A stretch of 64,000 nucleotides of DNA from Seiridium cupressi (taxonomy: Eukaryota; Ascomycota; Sordariomycetes; Amphisphaeriales; Sporocadaceae), in NCBI GenBank assembly GCA_036674765.1, contig JARVKI010000006.1:1-64000 (forward strand). Reading direction: 5' to 3'. The position numbers and the translations under genes are program-made. A model generated the notes under the pieces. It searched no databases, was not told the DNA's origin, and saw only the letters and a list, made by a program, of their open reading frames with translations. Of this stretch, positions 13,777-23,578 are shown piece after piece; the first letter of the stretch is position 1, and the number at the start of each line of letters is the position of its first letter.

Positions 13777-15162
13777 TGATAACAAGATGCTCACAGCATA
13801 TGGAGAAGAAGATAGATAGCACCGTTGCAGAAAACTCCCCGGTTCGGGAAATAGATCATCTAGTATCGATTCGGGTGATTGAGGGCGACGCAGAACGAGA
13901 TGAGAGGGTCTCCTACGAGTATCGGGGAAAGAGGTTTGCATTTTTCGTTATTAAATATCGATAGGTTTCATTTTACAAAGAATGATAAGCCTAAACAGTG
14001 GTTCTGTAAAACGTGTTATTGTCGTTTTGTATCTATCACAATTGTGCAAAATAGGTATTAAATGCCCAAGACAAGATAGGCATACGCATGCACCCACTTA
14101 TCTGCATCTCTTCAGAGTCTGCATGCCGTCACTAGTATTTGATCAGTTCGAATTTCAATCACGATCGTTGCTTATTCCTCTAAAGACGCCTCTCCGCCTA
14201 GTCACCCGTTCTTCATACCAGCGGTCACCCATAAACCTATGAAATGAATCCGCTTGGTGACGTGGAAGTTCTTTCCGAAATGGAAATATCGCCGTTCGTG
14301 CGTTACCATAATTAATAAAACATCGACCTTTATCGGACATTAGTACCAAATGCCCAACGGCTGGCTTGCTGAGTTAATAGGTCAACGCGTAATGGCATCG
14401 CAGTGCCGAAAAATCACCACGCGGATTTTTACGACCTCGGGTTGAGTTCCAGGGTGAGGTTTTTTTGCCAACTTCATTTTTGTTTCTTTCCGGCCACCTT
14501 TTCGAACCATCAAATTTAGCACGTTATTTTCTCACGGCCAAAAGTTGTTCGCCTACGGCGAGAGTATTGACAGTTCAATCGTGTATACACGGATGTCTTC
14601 GTTCTTGCGCCTAGCCAGATCTTGGTCGGTGTCTCTGTCGTGCTGTAGGCGACTACAAATCCAACCTCGCGCCCCACCATTGAGGAAGGTTATTTTTTTT
14701 TGAGTCTCCCTCCTTCCAAATGTTTGTTGCTTCCAATGCCATGGCGAATCTCAGGGTCGTGGCTTTTGCCTTGGATGATACCCTTCCGCCAGAAACGTGG
14801 TAAATTGTCTTTGGCGAGGCACAGCGCGGTCCAGATTGACTTCATGGGGGCGGCGACGTGAGTGGTATCCAGGGATCAAGCACATTACCCGTTTGTGGAC
14901 GGTTTTTCTGAGAACTCTGTGAAGAGGGTATATTTCTCTTTAATATGTTTATGGGGATAATTAAATTCAGGAACATTCTCCAGCATTTCCTGGCCCCTGT
15001 TTTCGAGAGAGCTTCGCATGGCCTGCCCTTGATAGGCCACATAGTCGAAGGCAAGATTAGTTAGATATCTAATGCTTCAACTCAAAGCAAAAGTTTGGGT
15101 ACCCGACGATCAAAAATATTTATAGAAGGTCCAATTCCACTTCTCTTGATTCTGTACTGAAT
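13777..15162. other. Intergenic, no gene recognised
   Basis: It lies between convergent genes (glycogen phosphorylase on plus, hydrolase on minus) and should contain both 3' UTRs. It is A/T-leaning and I found no ORF with family features. Confidence 0.5.
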
Positions 15163-16056
15163 CTATGTGGACCAACTATGGACGTCGAGTATTGCCTCTG
15201 CCAACTCCTTGGGTGCCTCGGCGGGAAATGCATGACCCACGTTCATCTGTCTCCGCTCATGTCGTCCGGCAAACATCTCAGCATGGCTGACTGAGCCACC
15301 AGGTTTCAAGGGATCTTGACTCCCATCAAGCGTGATGCACGGGACGGTGATCTTTGGTTTTTTTGCTAATCGCTGCTCCAGACCCTCCAACCCGGGATCA
15401 CCGGGCGCTTGGCCTTGGATGAACCTGTATGCGTGAACCACGACGTCCACAAAGTCCGGGTTATCGAACGCAGAGGCAGTGCGCTCCCACACGTCGTCGC
15501 CGAAGGCCCAGCCAGGCGACCACTGCGTCCAAAGCAGCCGGCACAGCTCCCTGCGGTTCTCGGCGAGGCACTTCCGCCCCCGCTCGCTCAGGAACAGGTG
15601 CTGGTACCACATGACGCTCTCGAGGCCCGGATCGAAGGGGTCGGCCTGCCGCGCCAGGTCGACGACGTCGTACCCGGCGTAGCTGACCAGCCCGGCCACT
15701 CTCTCGGGCCACAGCGCGGCGCCGACGCACGAGACCACGCCGCCCCAGTCGAAGCCCGCGAGGACCGCCTTCTCGATGCCCAGCGCGTCGAGCAGGGCGA
15801 TCACGTCGGACCCCAGGGCGGCTTGCTGGCCGGAGCGCATGGTTTTGGGGGAGAGGAAGCGTGTGGGTCCATAGCCGCGCAGGTAGGGCACAATGACCCG
15901 TGCGCCGCCCGAGACGAGGTGTGGGATCACGTCGTCGAAGGTGACGGGCGAGTATGGGAACCCATGAGAGAGGACTACGGGCCAGCCGGTCGGGGAACCA
16001 TGTTCATAGTATTTGATTGATAGGACAGGAGTCGTTGCCGTCTTTAACTCGCCCAT
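15163..16056 (-). CDS. Alpha/beta hydrolase, epoxide-hydrolase-like
   Basis: Single-exon 297-aa soluble alpha/beta-hydrolase. The oxyanion motif HGFP is near residue 31, the nucleophile elbow GFDWGG has Asp as the predicted nucleophile, and the C-terminal GSQDPL and VGHAF supply candidate acid and histidine. An Asp nucleophile plus HGxP and a cap-region WYQHLF fits epoxide hydrolases, with haloalkane dehalogenases as the main alternative. No signal peptide is visible, so it is probably cytosolic. The coding region, especially 15430-15900, is clearly more GC-rich than its A/T-leaning flanks and has no intron. This fits either a strongly biased fungal gene or an old transfer from bacteria. It is upstream-adjacent to nothing co-directional within 500 bp except the minus-strand gene at 16598, with no sign of joint function. 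The start ATG is followed directly by a family-like N-terminus. Confidence 0.85.
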   Translation of the reverse strand: MGELKTATTPVLSIKYYEHGSPTGWPVVLSHGFPYSPVTFDDVIPHLVSGGARVIVPYLRGYGPTRFLSPKTMRSGQQAALGSDVIALLDALGIEKAVLAGFDWGGVVSCVGAALWPERVAGLVSYAGYDVVDLARQADPFDPGLESVMWYQHLFLSERGRKCLAENRRELCRLLWTQWSPGWAFGDDVWERTASAFDNPDFVDVVVHAYRFIQGQAPGDPGLEGLEQRLAKKPKITVPCITLDGSQDPLKPGGSVSHAEMFAGRHERRQMNVGHAFPAEAPKELAEAILDVHSWST

Positions 16057-16597
16057 GGTATATATGATTGTACAGACTGGTTGTTCTGTGTGTTGATGAG
16101 TGCGAGCAGGAGTTTTTGAAATCTATGATGAAGACATGATATGTGGTTTGGAGAACGGGCACATAGTGTTATTAATACGACCATATAAGACGGTTATAAA
16201 ACTTTATATGCATGCTGCGCCATCTACTTGTTGATAAGGTTGACCGTGGGGCGCGCAGAGAAGCACGCGTGACGTCATTTCCAAGGCATATACAATTCTG
16301 ATAGCTCTTCTCAAGTAGATGAAGATAGATTGATATTTCTATTCATTCCACTATAAATTTGCTTGCAGTTAGTGGATTGGTAGTCGATCAGCCACAGAAA
16401 AGTCTCACTGCTGGCGTTTGGTATCCATGAGCTTCCCAGATTCCTTACTCAGTACTGAATATGTTAAGAATCTCGTTAATTTTCATTTCATATCTTTTTC
16501 CGCTTTGATTTTGTAGATATGCAGACACTGATTTGTGCTCATAGACCAAACCTTAACTTTCAAAACTTTTTACTATATTGATCAATCGCACAAACAA
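16057..16597. promoter_or_regulatory. Promoter region of the hydrolase, A/T-rich
   Basis: It is upstream of the minus-strand hydrolase and downstream of the next minus-strand gene. It is A/T-rich with no ORF of note. No specific promoter element can be assigned. Confidence 0.4.
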
Positions 16598-17974
16598 CTA
16601 CGGCCATATGCCATAAACAAAAGGGTCAACCCAGGGGTAATCGGTTGCCATCCCCATGATGATGCTATACTCATCCCTCAACAGATCTGAGCCTTCATTT
16701 CCATATTCTCTGTACTTGCTCAGTTCGTGCCTCCGCAGTGCCACGTTCCACGGGAAGCTAGAGTGCGCGACACCCATAAACGAGCTCGCCTTAAACATCA
16801 TTAGAAAATCCACCAGAGCCTGCTGGTCGAACGTAAGACTGTTGAGTTGTTGCAAATCTGCCCCTCGAAGCAAATCGTGCTTGGTCACCACCGTCACGTT
16901 CTTCCTGTCTGAATTCGACTCTGCCGCGAGGCGCTTGTTCAGATACTCGGCGAACAAATCGACCACAGTCCGGTTTCCGGATGCGACATAGACAACGTTG
17001 AGACCCGTGCGCTCCAAATTTTGAAACTGTTCCTCGAACTGGTCCGCCATGCGCGAAAAGCGCCACTCTTCTGGTGGCCAGGCCCCAATGGCATCTTCCT
17101 CCAGCCGCAGGTGCGCACCGTAGAAGGCGCCTGGGTTGATTGCCTTTGCTGGATCGATGGATAACGCGAACCTCTGTCTTAGCTCAAGCAGGACTTTGGC
17201 TGCCAGGGCGCGCGTGTCGTTCCGGAAGGACAGGATCTTGCCGAACTCGTGCGCAAATGCTTTGCCGTCGTCGCGCACGGGATACTCGAGGAAGGACTGC
17301 CCGATCTCGACGTGCACCGGGATATTCGATCTTATCCGCACCGACTGCTGATCTAACCACTCGTCGAAGAAGCGCCGCCATTCACGAGGATGCCTCAAGC
17401 CCTCGCGTGGGTGATCTGGCTCGAACTGGTCGCCTATCAGAGTCAAAGGCTCCCCTACCCGCTGCTGGTAGAAGGGGAAGTCCGCTGCCCGGTCGTAGAT
17501 TTGCATCCCGGGACATCCTTCTGATAGATGTTTAACAAAGGCTTCACGAACCAGCAGGTAGTCGAGGGGCACCTCAGTAGTTGTCTCGATGTCGGATATA
17601 TCGCTCGCGTTACGCATAGCCATTGAAGGAACGACAATCGCGCCCCCGCCGTTGATCGCATACCGGATACATCTCAGGATCTGGTTTCGCACCATACCAA
17701 CGCCGCCGTGCTGCCCTTCGCAGCTAAACAGCAGGCCAGGCCGAAACTGAGTGCGAGCGCATACTTCCCGAATGGGCTCATAGTCGATCGGCGCCGGGAA
17801 CTCAACATTCATAGCTTCTCGGAGGAATGCTCTCTCCTCCTGCTGTTTGCTGTACTCATCGAACAGTACTGTCAAAATTGCATCATGTACGTCGAGGAGC
17901 CGAAAGCTCCAGATGATGAAGAGAAGGAGGGAAGATAGAAAGATCGCCACTCGTTGGCGATCTTGGCAAAACAT
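16598..17974 (-). CDS. Type II membrane protein, O-fucosyltransferase-like
   Basis: Single-exon 458-aa protein. Residues ~8-27 form an N-terminal membrane anchor (IFLSSLLLFIIWSF) after a short charged tail, giving a type II, Golgi-like topology. The lumenal part starts with FSCEGQHGGVGMVRNQ, a glycine-rich nucleotide-sugar-site style segment, followed by CIRYAINGGGAIVVPSM. Later GAFYGAHLRLEEDA resembles the HLR-x-E-x-D motif of GDP-fucose protein O-fucosyltransferases (PF10250-like), and LNVVYVASGN fits the second Rossmann half. I infer a secretory-pathway glycosyltransferase of uncertain donor and acceptor. Related fungal proteins are usually left as hypothetical. The ORF is intact and the ATG sits directly before the anchor. 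A 9-bp tandem repeat lies about 55 bp upstream of the start. Confidence 0.75.
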   Translation of the reverse strand: MFCQDRQRVAIFLSSLLLFIIWSFRLLDVHDAILTVLFDEYSKQQEERAFLREAMNVEFPAPIDYEPIREVCARTQFRPGLLFSCEGQHGGVGMVRNQILRCIRYAINGGGAIVVPSMAMRNASDISDIETTTEVPLDYLLVREAFVKHLSEGCPGMQIYDRAADFPFYQQRVGEPLTLIGDQFEPDHPREGLRHPREWRRFFDEWLDQQSVRIRSNIPVHVEIGQSFLEYPVRDDGKAFAHEFGKILSFRNDTRALAAKVLLELRQRFALSIDPAKAINPGAFYGAHLRLEEDAIGAWPPEEWRFSRMADQFEEQFQNLERTGLNVVYVASGNRTVVDLFAEYLNKRLAAESNSDRKNVTVVTKHDLLRGADLQQLNSLTFDQQALVDFLMMFKASSFMGVAHSSFPWNVALRRHELSKYREYGNEGSDLLRDEYSIIMGMATDYPWVDPFVYGIWP

Positions 17975-19379
17975 AGTCGTCGTTCAATCCAATAACAAAT
18001 CTCCTAACAAACGAACAAGAGGTCCGGAGGCCAAGAGGGCCAAGAGGGCCAAGAGATGGGCATGCTGCGAGTTTATTCATCGCGAACAAAAAGTGCTGAA
18101 GGACTGGGGCGTTGTGAGGGGACTTTTGGTGACAGACCCCAGTTTCAGTCCTGTTTCAAGCGGTTGTCGAGTCTAGCGTGTTTGAAGTCGCCAATCCTCC
18201 TTGCGTGGGAGATTCAACCCTGATCTACCATTTTACCACGGAAATGAGGGGTTGTATAAATTATGAAATCCTAGTATAAGCTGATTCGAGGTGCACTCAC
18301 ACACTACCAATGTAAGTTTCGTGGTTATACTAAGAGCGTCGAAGGTGGCTGGGCTAGTGTCATTATACCTACTGTGACTCAGAGCCTATACCCTTGTTGC
18401 ACTATGTACGTATATTGTAACCACTTACGTCTTGACCACGCCCAAGCGACTCCGCTCTGGCGCTTCCATCGCCTGGGATCAACCTGTCGCGTCCCTAACC
18501 CTGTTCAACGCATTCTCTACCAGCTTCATAAATACGCTTCGTCTATGAGCCCATCTCGAGCGCTTGAACGTCCTCGTAGTGTCTTACGAGCTGCTATGCT
18601 CAACCGAGATTTATTATGCGCCTACTTCTCCAATTCAAAGTTTGAACAGCTTCGGCTGGGCCGGGTACCAAACAAGACATAGAAATGTTCGTTCCGTAAT
18701 GCCTAATCTCCAAGCCTTTTGGCTACTTCTATCAACCAGTTTCGATGTTCGACAGGAGTTTCCGTGCCACTAGCAGCGGAAGCGACTCTTTCATCGACAC
18801 GGTTTTCCTTTTCAATTGTTTATTGTTCAATTCAGATAACGTTGAGGTATAGCCTCTCCAGGTGAATAGTGGTATGTGCTTATATTGTACTGGTACTGCC
18901 CAATCCACCACCAACTTTCTACGATACTTTTGCTCCTTGCCAGGTTAACAACGGTCGTGCCTCGCTACCATGGCAGATGCTCACCTGCGATGACGCCTGT
19001 AGCGTTGTTGGGCTATGGCGCGGCAAAAGTTTTCAATTCTTTTTTCAAAAAAAGATTATGTTCACATAAATATCGGCATCCCATCGTGACACCCTTGGTT
19101 CTTGTGCGCTCCCGATTGAAGAAGGCCAATACGGCTGATCGCACTCGTGGTTTTCCCTCAGAGTTTGCTTTAGTCCATGGAGCCGTCGGTCAATTCCAAG
19201 TCTCATAAGAATATCTTCTCCGCTTTTCCGACCAAAGGGTCTTATACATACCATCGCAGCGGGGATCTAGAATTGAAAGAATCCACTGACTCCGACAGGG
19301 GCAACTGTCTGGATGATCAGAACTCTAAAATAGGCTACCTTTTCTACTTCAGACGGGCCGGGGTCGCAAGTTCCATAAG
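17975..19379. other. Intergenic, no gene recognised
   Basis: It contains the promoter of the minus-strand membrane protein and, toward 19.4 kb, sequence downstream of the EVH1-domain ORF. A tRNA-like A-box resemblance near 18.2 kb (minus strand) does not fold into a cloverleaf and was rejected. No coding region is supported. Confidence 0.45.
18029..18055. repeat. Three perfect copies of GGCCAAGAG
   Basis: Three perfect 9-bp head-to-tail copies, about 55 bp upstream of the minus-strand ATG at 17974. They lie in its promoter or 5' UTR. Confidence 0.9.
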
Positions 19380-19855
19380 TTAGCCCAACCTTAAGTTAAG
19401 TCCTTTTACCCGAGCACGCCGAGTCTGAAGTTCGTTGACGCGGTTCCTGTGTGGTGATTAGCGAACCGTGCTACGTGCGTATATAGCCAAGTATTTCCAT
19501 ACCATATCATACTACAGGCCTCGCTTTCCATAAAGCCAAGAGCCGTATCGACACCAGTGGCGGCCTCGGTCAAGCCGATTAAGGTTTCTAGAAGCACGCG
19601 AGTAAGTACAGGCACCGATGGAAGGCTCAAGGAGGAGGCGAACGCACCATTCTGCTTGACGAACGAGCGGGCTTCAACGACCACGGTATCGAGTATAGTG
19701 AGTTCGGGCAGGACCTCGGACTTGACTATGACTCTGGTTTCGTCTAGGCCATTCTCAATCGGCACGGTGTCGACACTGCAGTATCCCATGCCGATATCGA
19801 CCCAATCATTGTTTCGTAGCTTGTGGACCATGACGCGCACATTGCCAATTCGCAT
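19380..19855 (-). CDS. EVH1-like domain of PP4 regulatory subunit 3 (Psy2/SMEK type), stand-alone or NLR-fused
   Basis: A spliced ORF of three exons (19855-19648, 19587-19503, 19446-19380) joins in phase into about 119 aa with no internal stop. It matches the N-terminal EVH1/PH domain of Psy2. VRVMVHKLRNNDWVDIGMGYC fits the family's RVKVY-L-NNDW-D-GTG-C start. A mid segment with VKSE and ILDT follows. KQNETLIGLTE and then TALGFMESEACSMIW fit QQ-TLIVWTE and ALSFQE-EGC--IW. In PP4 complexes this domain binds short FxxP-type peptides. A full Psy2 is ~800+ aa with armadillo-like repeats, and none of that follows here, so this is only the recognition domain. Upstream in the same frame, across one TGA at 19943-19945, lies the C2H2 end of the NLR pseudogene. 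It could be a separate tiny gene, a truncated Psy2 copy, or the last domain of the NLR. Splice sites are GT...AG with 60- and 56-bp introns. Confidence 0.6.
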
Positions 19856-19942
19856 AGTAGCCAAAGGGGGTAGCCATATCGTAAACGCCTTGCAGTCGTC
19901 TCCATCCACGCCCCAAGGCTCCTGGTTCGTCTCTATAGCGAG

Positions 19943-22900
19943 TCAGTCGGTATCGCTTTGTTCGGATGCAGTGAGGGCTATGTCAGTTTCATCGTCTAGC
20001 TTCGTTGTTATTGTCTTTAGCGGTCCCACCGGTGGATACTCAATCGTGACTCCATTAATGATCTTTACTGGAAGAGGGTCAAATGGTGGTATTGATTCGC
20101 ATCTCGGTGTTGTAATTAAATGCGGTGGTTGATGCTTTCCGGACTTCTCCTGGGGTCTACGGATTGGGGCTCGAGCAGGCTCAATGAGGTGAAATTTCTT
20201 TACGTGGCGCTTGAGGGCACTTTCTGATACAAGCGGCGGGTATTTACAGCCTGTACTCGGGCAAAGAATTGGTTTGCCATGTGTCATCTCATGCTCGTCC
20301 CGTAGCTTCTCAGACTCAAACCCGACTATGGCGAAATAGCATTTCCCTAGTCTGCAAGTGAAGGCAGACTGGCACAATTGGTGTTTAAATCTGTTAAGAT
20401 CTTCTGATGTTATGCCAGGATAATCGCTCTTCTGGAGAAGAAATCTGACAATGCTCTGATAAGCGGCGAGAGCACCTTGGAAAGCAGTCCTAAGGGCTAC
20501 TTCATCTCGTTTAATGGAGAAACCATCTGGGCCTAGTGGTGGGTAAGCGAAAGATGTACGATGTTATAGAATATGCCTGGGAGTAAGGTTACCAGCGGGC
20601 AAGAAAATCTGTGCCTCCAGAACTTTGGGGTATCTCGACTCCAAAGTCAACCGGGCAAGTTCCCGAAGCTGAATGTCGCGGAGCGATTCAAGTCTATCGT
20701 CTGCGATGTTCGATGCCTCATTTTTCTCAAGGAGAAAATGATTTTTTCCCATATAGTCCACTTGCTGGGCAAGGGCGACGGCAAGCCGGTATACTGGAAG
20801 TTCACTAAGTGTCTTTGAAGAGACGTCAGTGGCAGCGAACAAATAATCGACCCAGTGATCAGAAGCATAAAGTTGGAGACCGTCAAGTCCAGTAACGGCT
20901 CTCATAATTTGATCGTGTTGTAGAGTAGTATTACAATAGACATGCAAGCCTGCTCGTAAACATGTAATTAAAGCTATTCCATGCTCTAATATAGTGTCTT
21001 CGTCACTCAATGCCAAGTTGCTGGACGGGGACTAAAGGAACCTACAGAGCTTATTAACCAAGTTGTTTAGGTCGCTATGGTCCATATTTCACATACTCCT
21101 TAACCGTGACATGGATGAAAGCCAATATAGCATCAGGAAGCTCTTCGACCAAAGCCCCACATACCGTTAAGAGGAAATCGGGCACAAAATATGGGACTAA
21201 ATGATCGGAAGAGGTAAAAGTGACCGCCGATAGTAGTTCAAGACGCTTTAGAGGTCGCTTAGTGAATGCAATCCACCCGAAAAGTGACCTCACTCTATCA
21301 ACTGACTCGCTATCCAACGGAGCGACGATCTGAGCCAATATCGTTCGATAGCTTTTAAGAGTCTATGTAAGTCATCATTTGTTACAATGTTCATTATTTG
21401 AGGCGTTGCCTACTAATCGGATAATTCCTTCAGCAGATCATCAATGGACCTTCTAACCTCTTCTCTAAAATAGAAGATCTTTCTTTCAAGGTAATCGAGG
21501 ATAAGCCAAACATATAAAAACATGCCTATGAATCACTGGTCAGCGAATGTTCAAGCAAGAATTCAATGGCTCAATACCATCAGCCTTCCTCGCAACGGCA
21601 CCTTAAATGTCTTCCAGGTCGCTAGGGCTAAAATGGAGTTAGTCGAACTTATATCGCAAGCTATCCAATCTTTAAGTCGCGTAATACTTTATCACAGAGT
21701 TTAAAGAATGCTTTTCTTCCGTTAAAGAGATGACCTGCGCATTCCTAAGACGTTTGGACAAGATTGGCGACGCCCTACTGGCAATAAGAACCTTGCAAAC
21801 CGTTCCGCCAGATTGAGAGTTCTTTAATACGAGTTGATTAACCAAGCTTATCAGACTAGCCTATTTGTTAGGCTCGCAAGCGTCAAACCCATCAACGAGG
21901 ATCCATATATACTAAGTCTGCCTTAGCTTGTGGGATATTGTCGTAAATAAAGTCTTCACTAGCTGCTCCAAAGTGGAAATCGTAGGAGTGTTATTCGCTG
22001 TCACGTGAGTATTATATACATAAGCAGCCAGGTCTCTATCTTCTCGAAGCAATTGCAAAAATAGCGATCGTAGCAGCTGGTCGTATACAATGGAAGTGGC
22101 GCATAAGGGGTTTATGAAGTGGGTCACGACGGTTCGAGTGCTAGCTCTCAGGAACGCAAGGATCTGGGCTACCAGGACAGTCTTGCCGGCACCGGGAATT
22201 CCTTGCAACCAGCAAATAAATGAATTTGTATCTTCTCGGAGCCAAATGACGAGCTTCTGGTTCTTAAGCGCCCAACTACAAGTTCCTAGATACTTGACGC
22301 CTTCAAAAGATGCAAGGCTACATATAGCGACTTGCTCAGAGTCATTTGCCTTAAGCCACGATGTAATGTAATGAAATTGCTTGGTCGATTATTCGGCTTC
22401 TTGTTGGTTCACCCTCTCTAGACAATCTTCTCGCCAAGACTGTATGTCTTGCCAGTGCTTAAGTGACTCAGCGATATGTCTGGCGTTTGCCTCTTGGTCG
22501 ATAAGGGCTCCGTGGCGATCTAGATCTTCCAAAATGCTGTTAAAGCGTCTCTGAAATCGCCCCCACGATGTGAGAAACATCAGCTTCCAACCTGATTATA
22601 CTTAGCAGTCTATATAGTATCATTACTGATTACTTACTACTTCTTCGGACGAAGGAATAGGCGAATTTGTGAAAGTGAAGAATGTCAGCATAAAAGACGG
22701 CGACTGTCCGCTGGAACTCGGCGTTGTTCGGAAAGGCTTCCTTCAGAATCTCAAACCGAACGAGCGAATCGGCAATCTTAGAATATCCTTTCATAATAAC
22801 CTCGAATGCCTCTACGTATTCAGAAGCGACCCGGAGAATGAGAGTGATTGGAGCCCAGATCCATGCCAGGTACGGAGTCCCGTTACATAGAACGTCCGCT

Positions 22901-23139
22901 ACTTTGGCGTAGTGTTCTAAGCCTTGAAATAGAGGCATTAGCCGCCGCATATTTCGAAGTGACTGTCTCGCCGCCAATTAACTTTCGATGTCGAGAGCCG
23001 CTTTTTTGACATGTTGGAGTGTCGTCGTAGGGAACTCGCGCGAGTCTGTCGGTGTAATCGTGCTATCAAGATCCTCACACGCTATCCTAATAGTCTGTCT
23101 TGCCAGTGTGGAAGCAGCAGGCTTGAACCTCAAAGACAT
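19943..23139 (-). pseudogene. NLR/STAND protein pseudogene: DUF7708-like, NACHT, winged-helix, C2H2 zinc fingers; eight nonsense codons
   Basis: A five-exon model (23139-22638, 22591-21578, 21525-21414, 21351-21093, 21031-19943) keeps phase across all four GT...AG introns and encodes ~992 codons. Order of parts: an N-terminal helical domain of fungal STAND proteins (CNGTPYLAWIWAPI, then RRSS and SWGRFQRRFNSILEDL); NACHT with Walker A GIPGAGKT and Walker B WILVDGFDACE plus VLIASRA; a winged-helix region (RSLFGWIAFTKRPLKRLELL, FIHVTVKEY); then two C2H2 fingers (C-x4-C...H spacing, ~20200-20340). In-frame stops lie at 22978-22980, 22389-22391, 21912-21914, 21861-21863, 21672-21674, 21639-21641, 21603-21605 and 20564-20566. 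All are TAA or TAG where family context suggests Gln (CAA/CAG). No frameshift was needed. The gene is therefore dead by C-to-T changes, as RIP would produce. In life such proteins sense non-self or pathogens and trigger cell death or incompatibility. The TGA at 19943-19945 may be the true end or a ninth lesion. Confidence 0.88.
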
Positions 23140-23578
23140 GATGAATATGGCCGCTGGGTTGATTCCAAGCTATCTTGTCATTTGGAACTCGGAAATAAGA
23201 GTTCTAGTTGAGTTTAACAGGCAGAAGATCTAGGTCGAAAATGCATTTTGCGTGCACAGCCTCGTAGAATACGCACCATGAGAGCTGGCATAGCCGCCGC
23301 CCTCATATGCGGCTAGATGCGTATGCATGGAGCCACGACCCTTTGATTGGCGGCGGTTGTCATACGACACATAATCAGGCGTCTTTGGCTTACATCAATG
23401 TGAGCCTGACGAGGCATATTCTAAAGCTACTCTGAACTGCCTTCACGTCACACTCAACGGCGCCCAAGCTTCCGGCTCAGCGCGCTCAATCGTTGTATGC
23501 GTTATGGTCTTGTGAACTTGTGAGTTCTGTCATTAAGATTGAAAATTTGAGTTCGTTCATCTGCGCACAGCTTTAAGG
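23140..23578. promoter_or_regulatory. Shared divergent promoter between NLR pseudogene and SNF2 gene
   Basis: About 440 bp separate the two divergent start codons, so any core promoters must be packed here. No specific elements are identified. Confidence 0.5.

Noticed and set aside
15409..16020. 203-codon plus-strand ORF
   Set aside because: It is an antisense shadow of the GC-rich hydrolase gene.
18175..18260. tRNA-like box A (TGGTAAAATGG) and a box B-like GGGTTGAATC on the minus strand
   Set aside because: No acceptor stem or T-arm pairing can be formed, and the spacing of the two boxes is too short for a tRNA or a tRNA-derived SINE.
19557..20132. 191-codon plus-strand ORF
   Set aside because: It is the complement of the EVH1 and C2H2 coding regions, which explain the open frame better.
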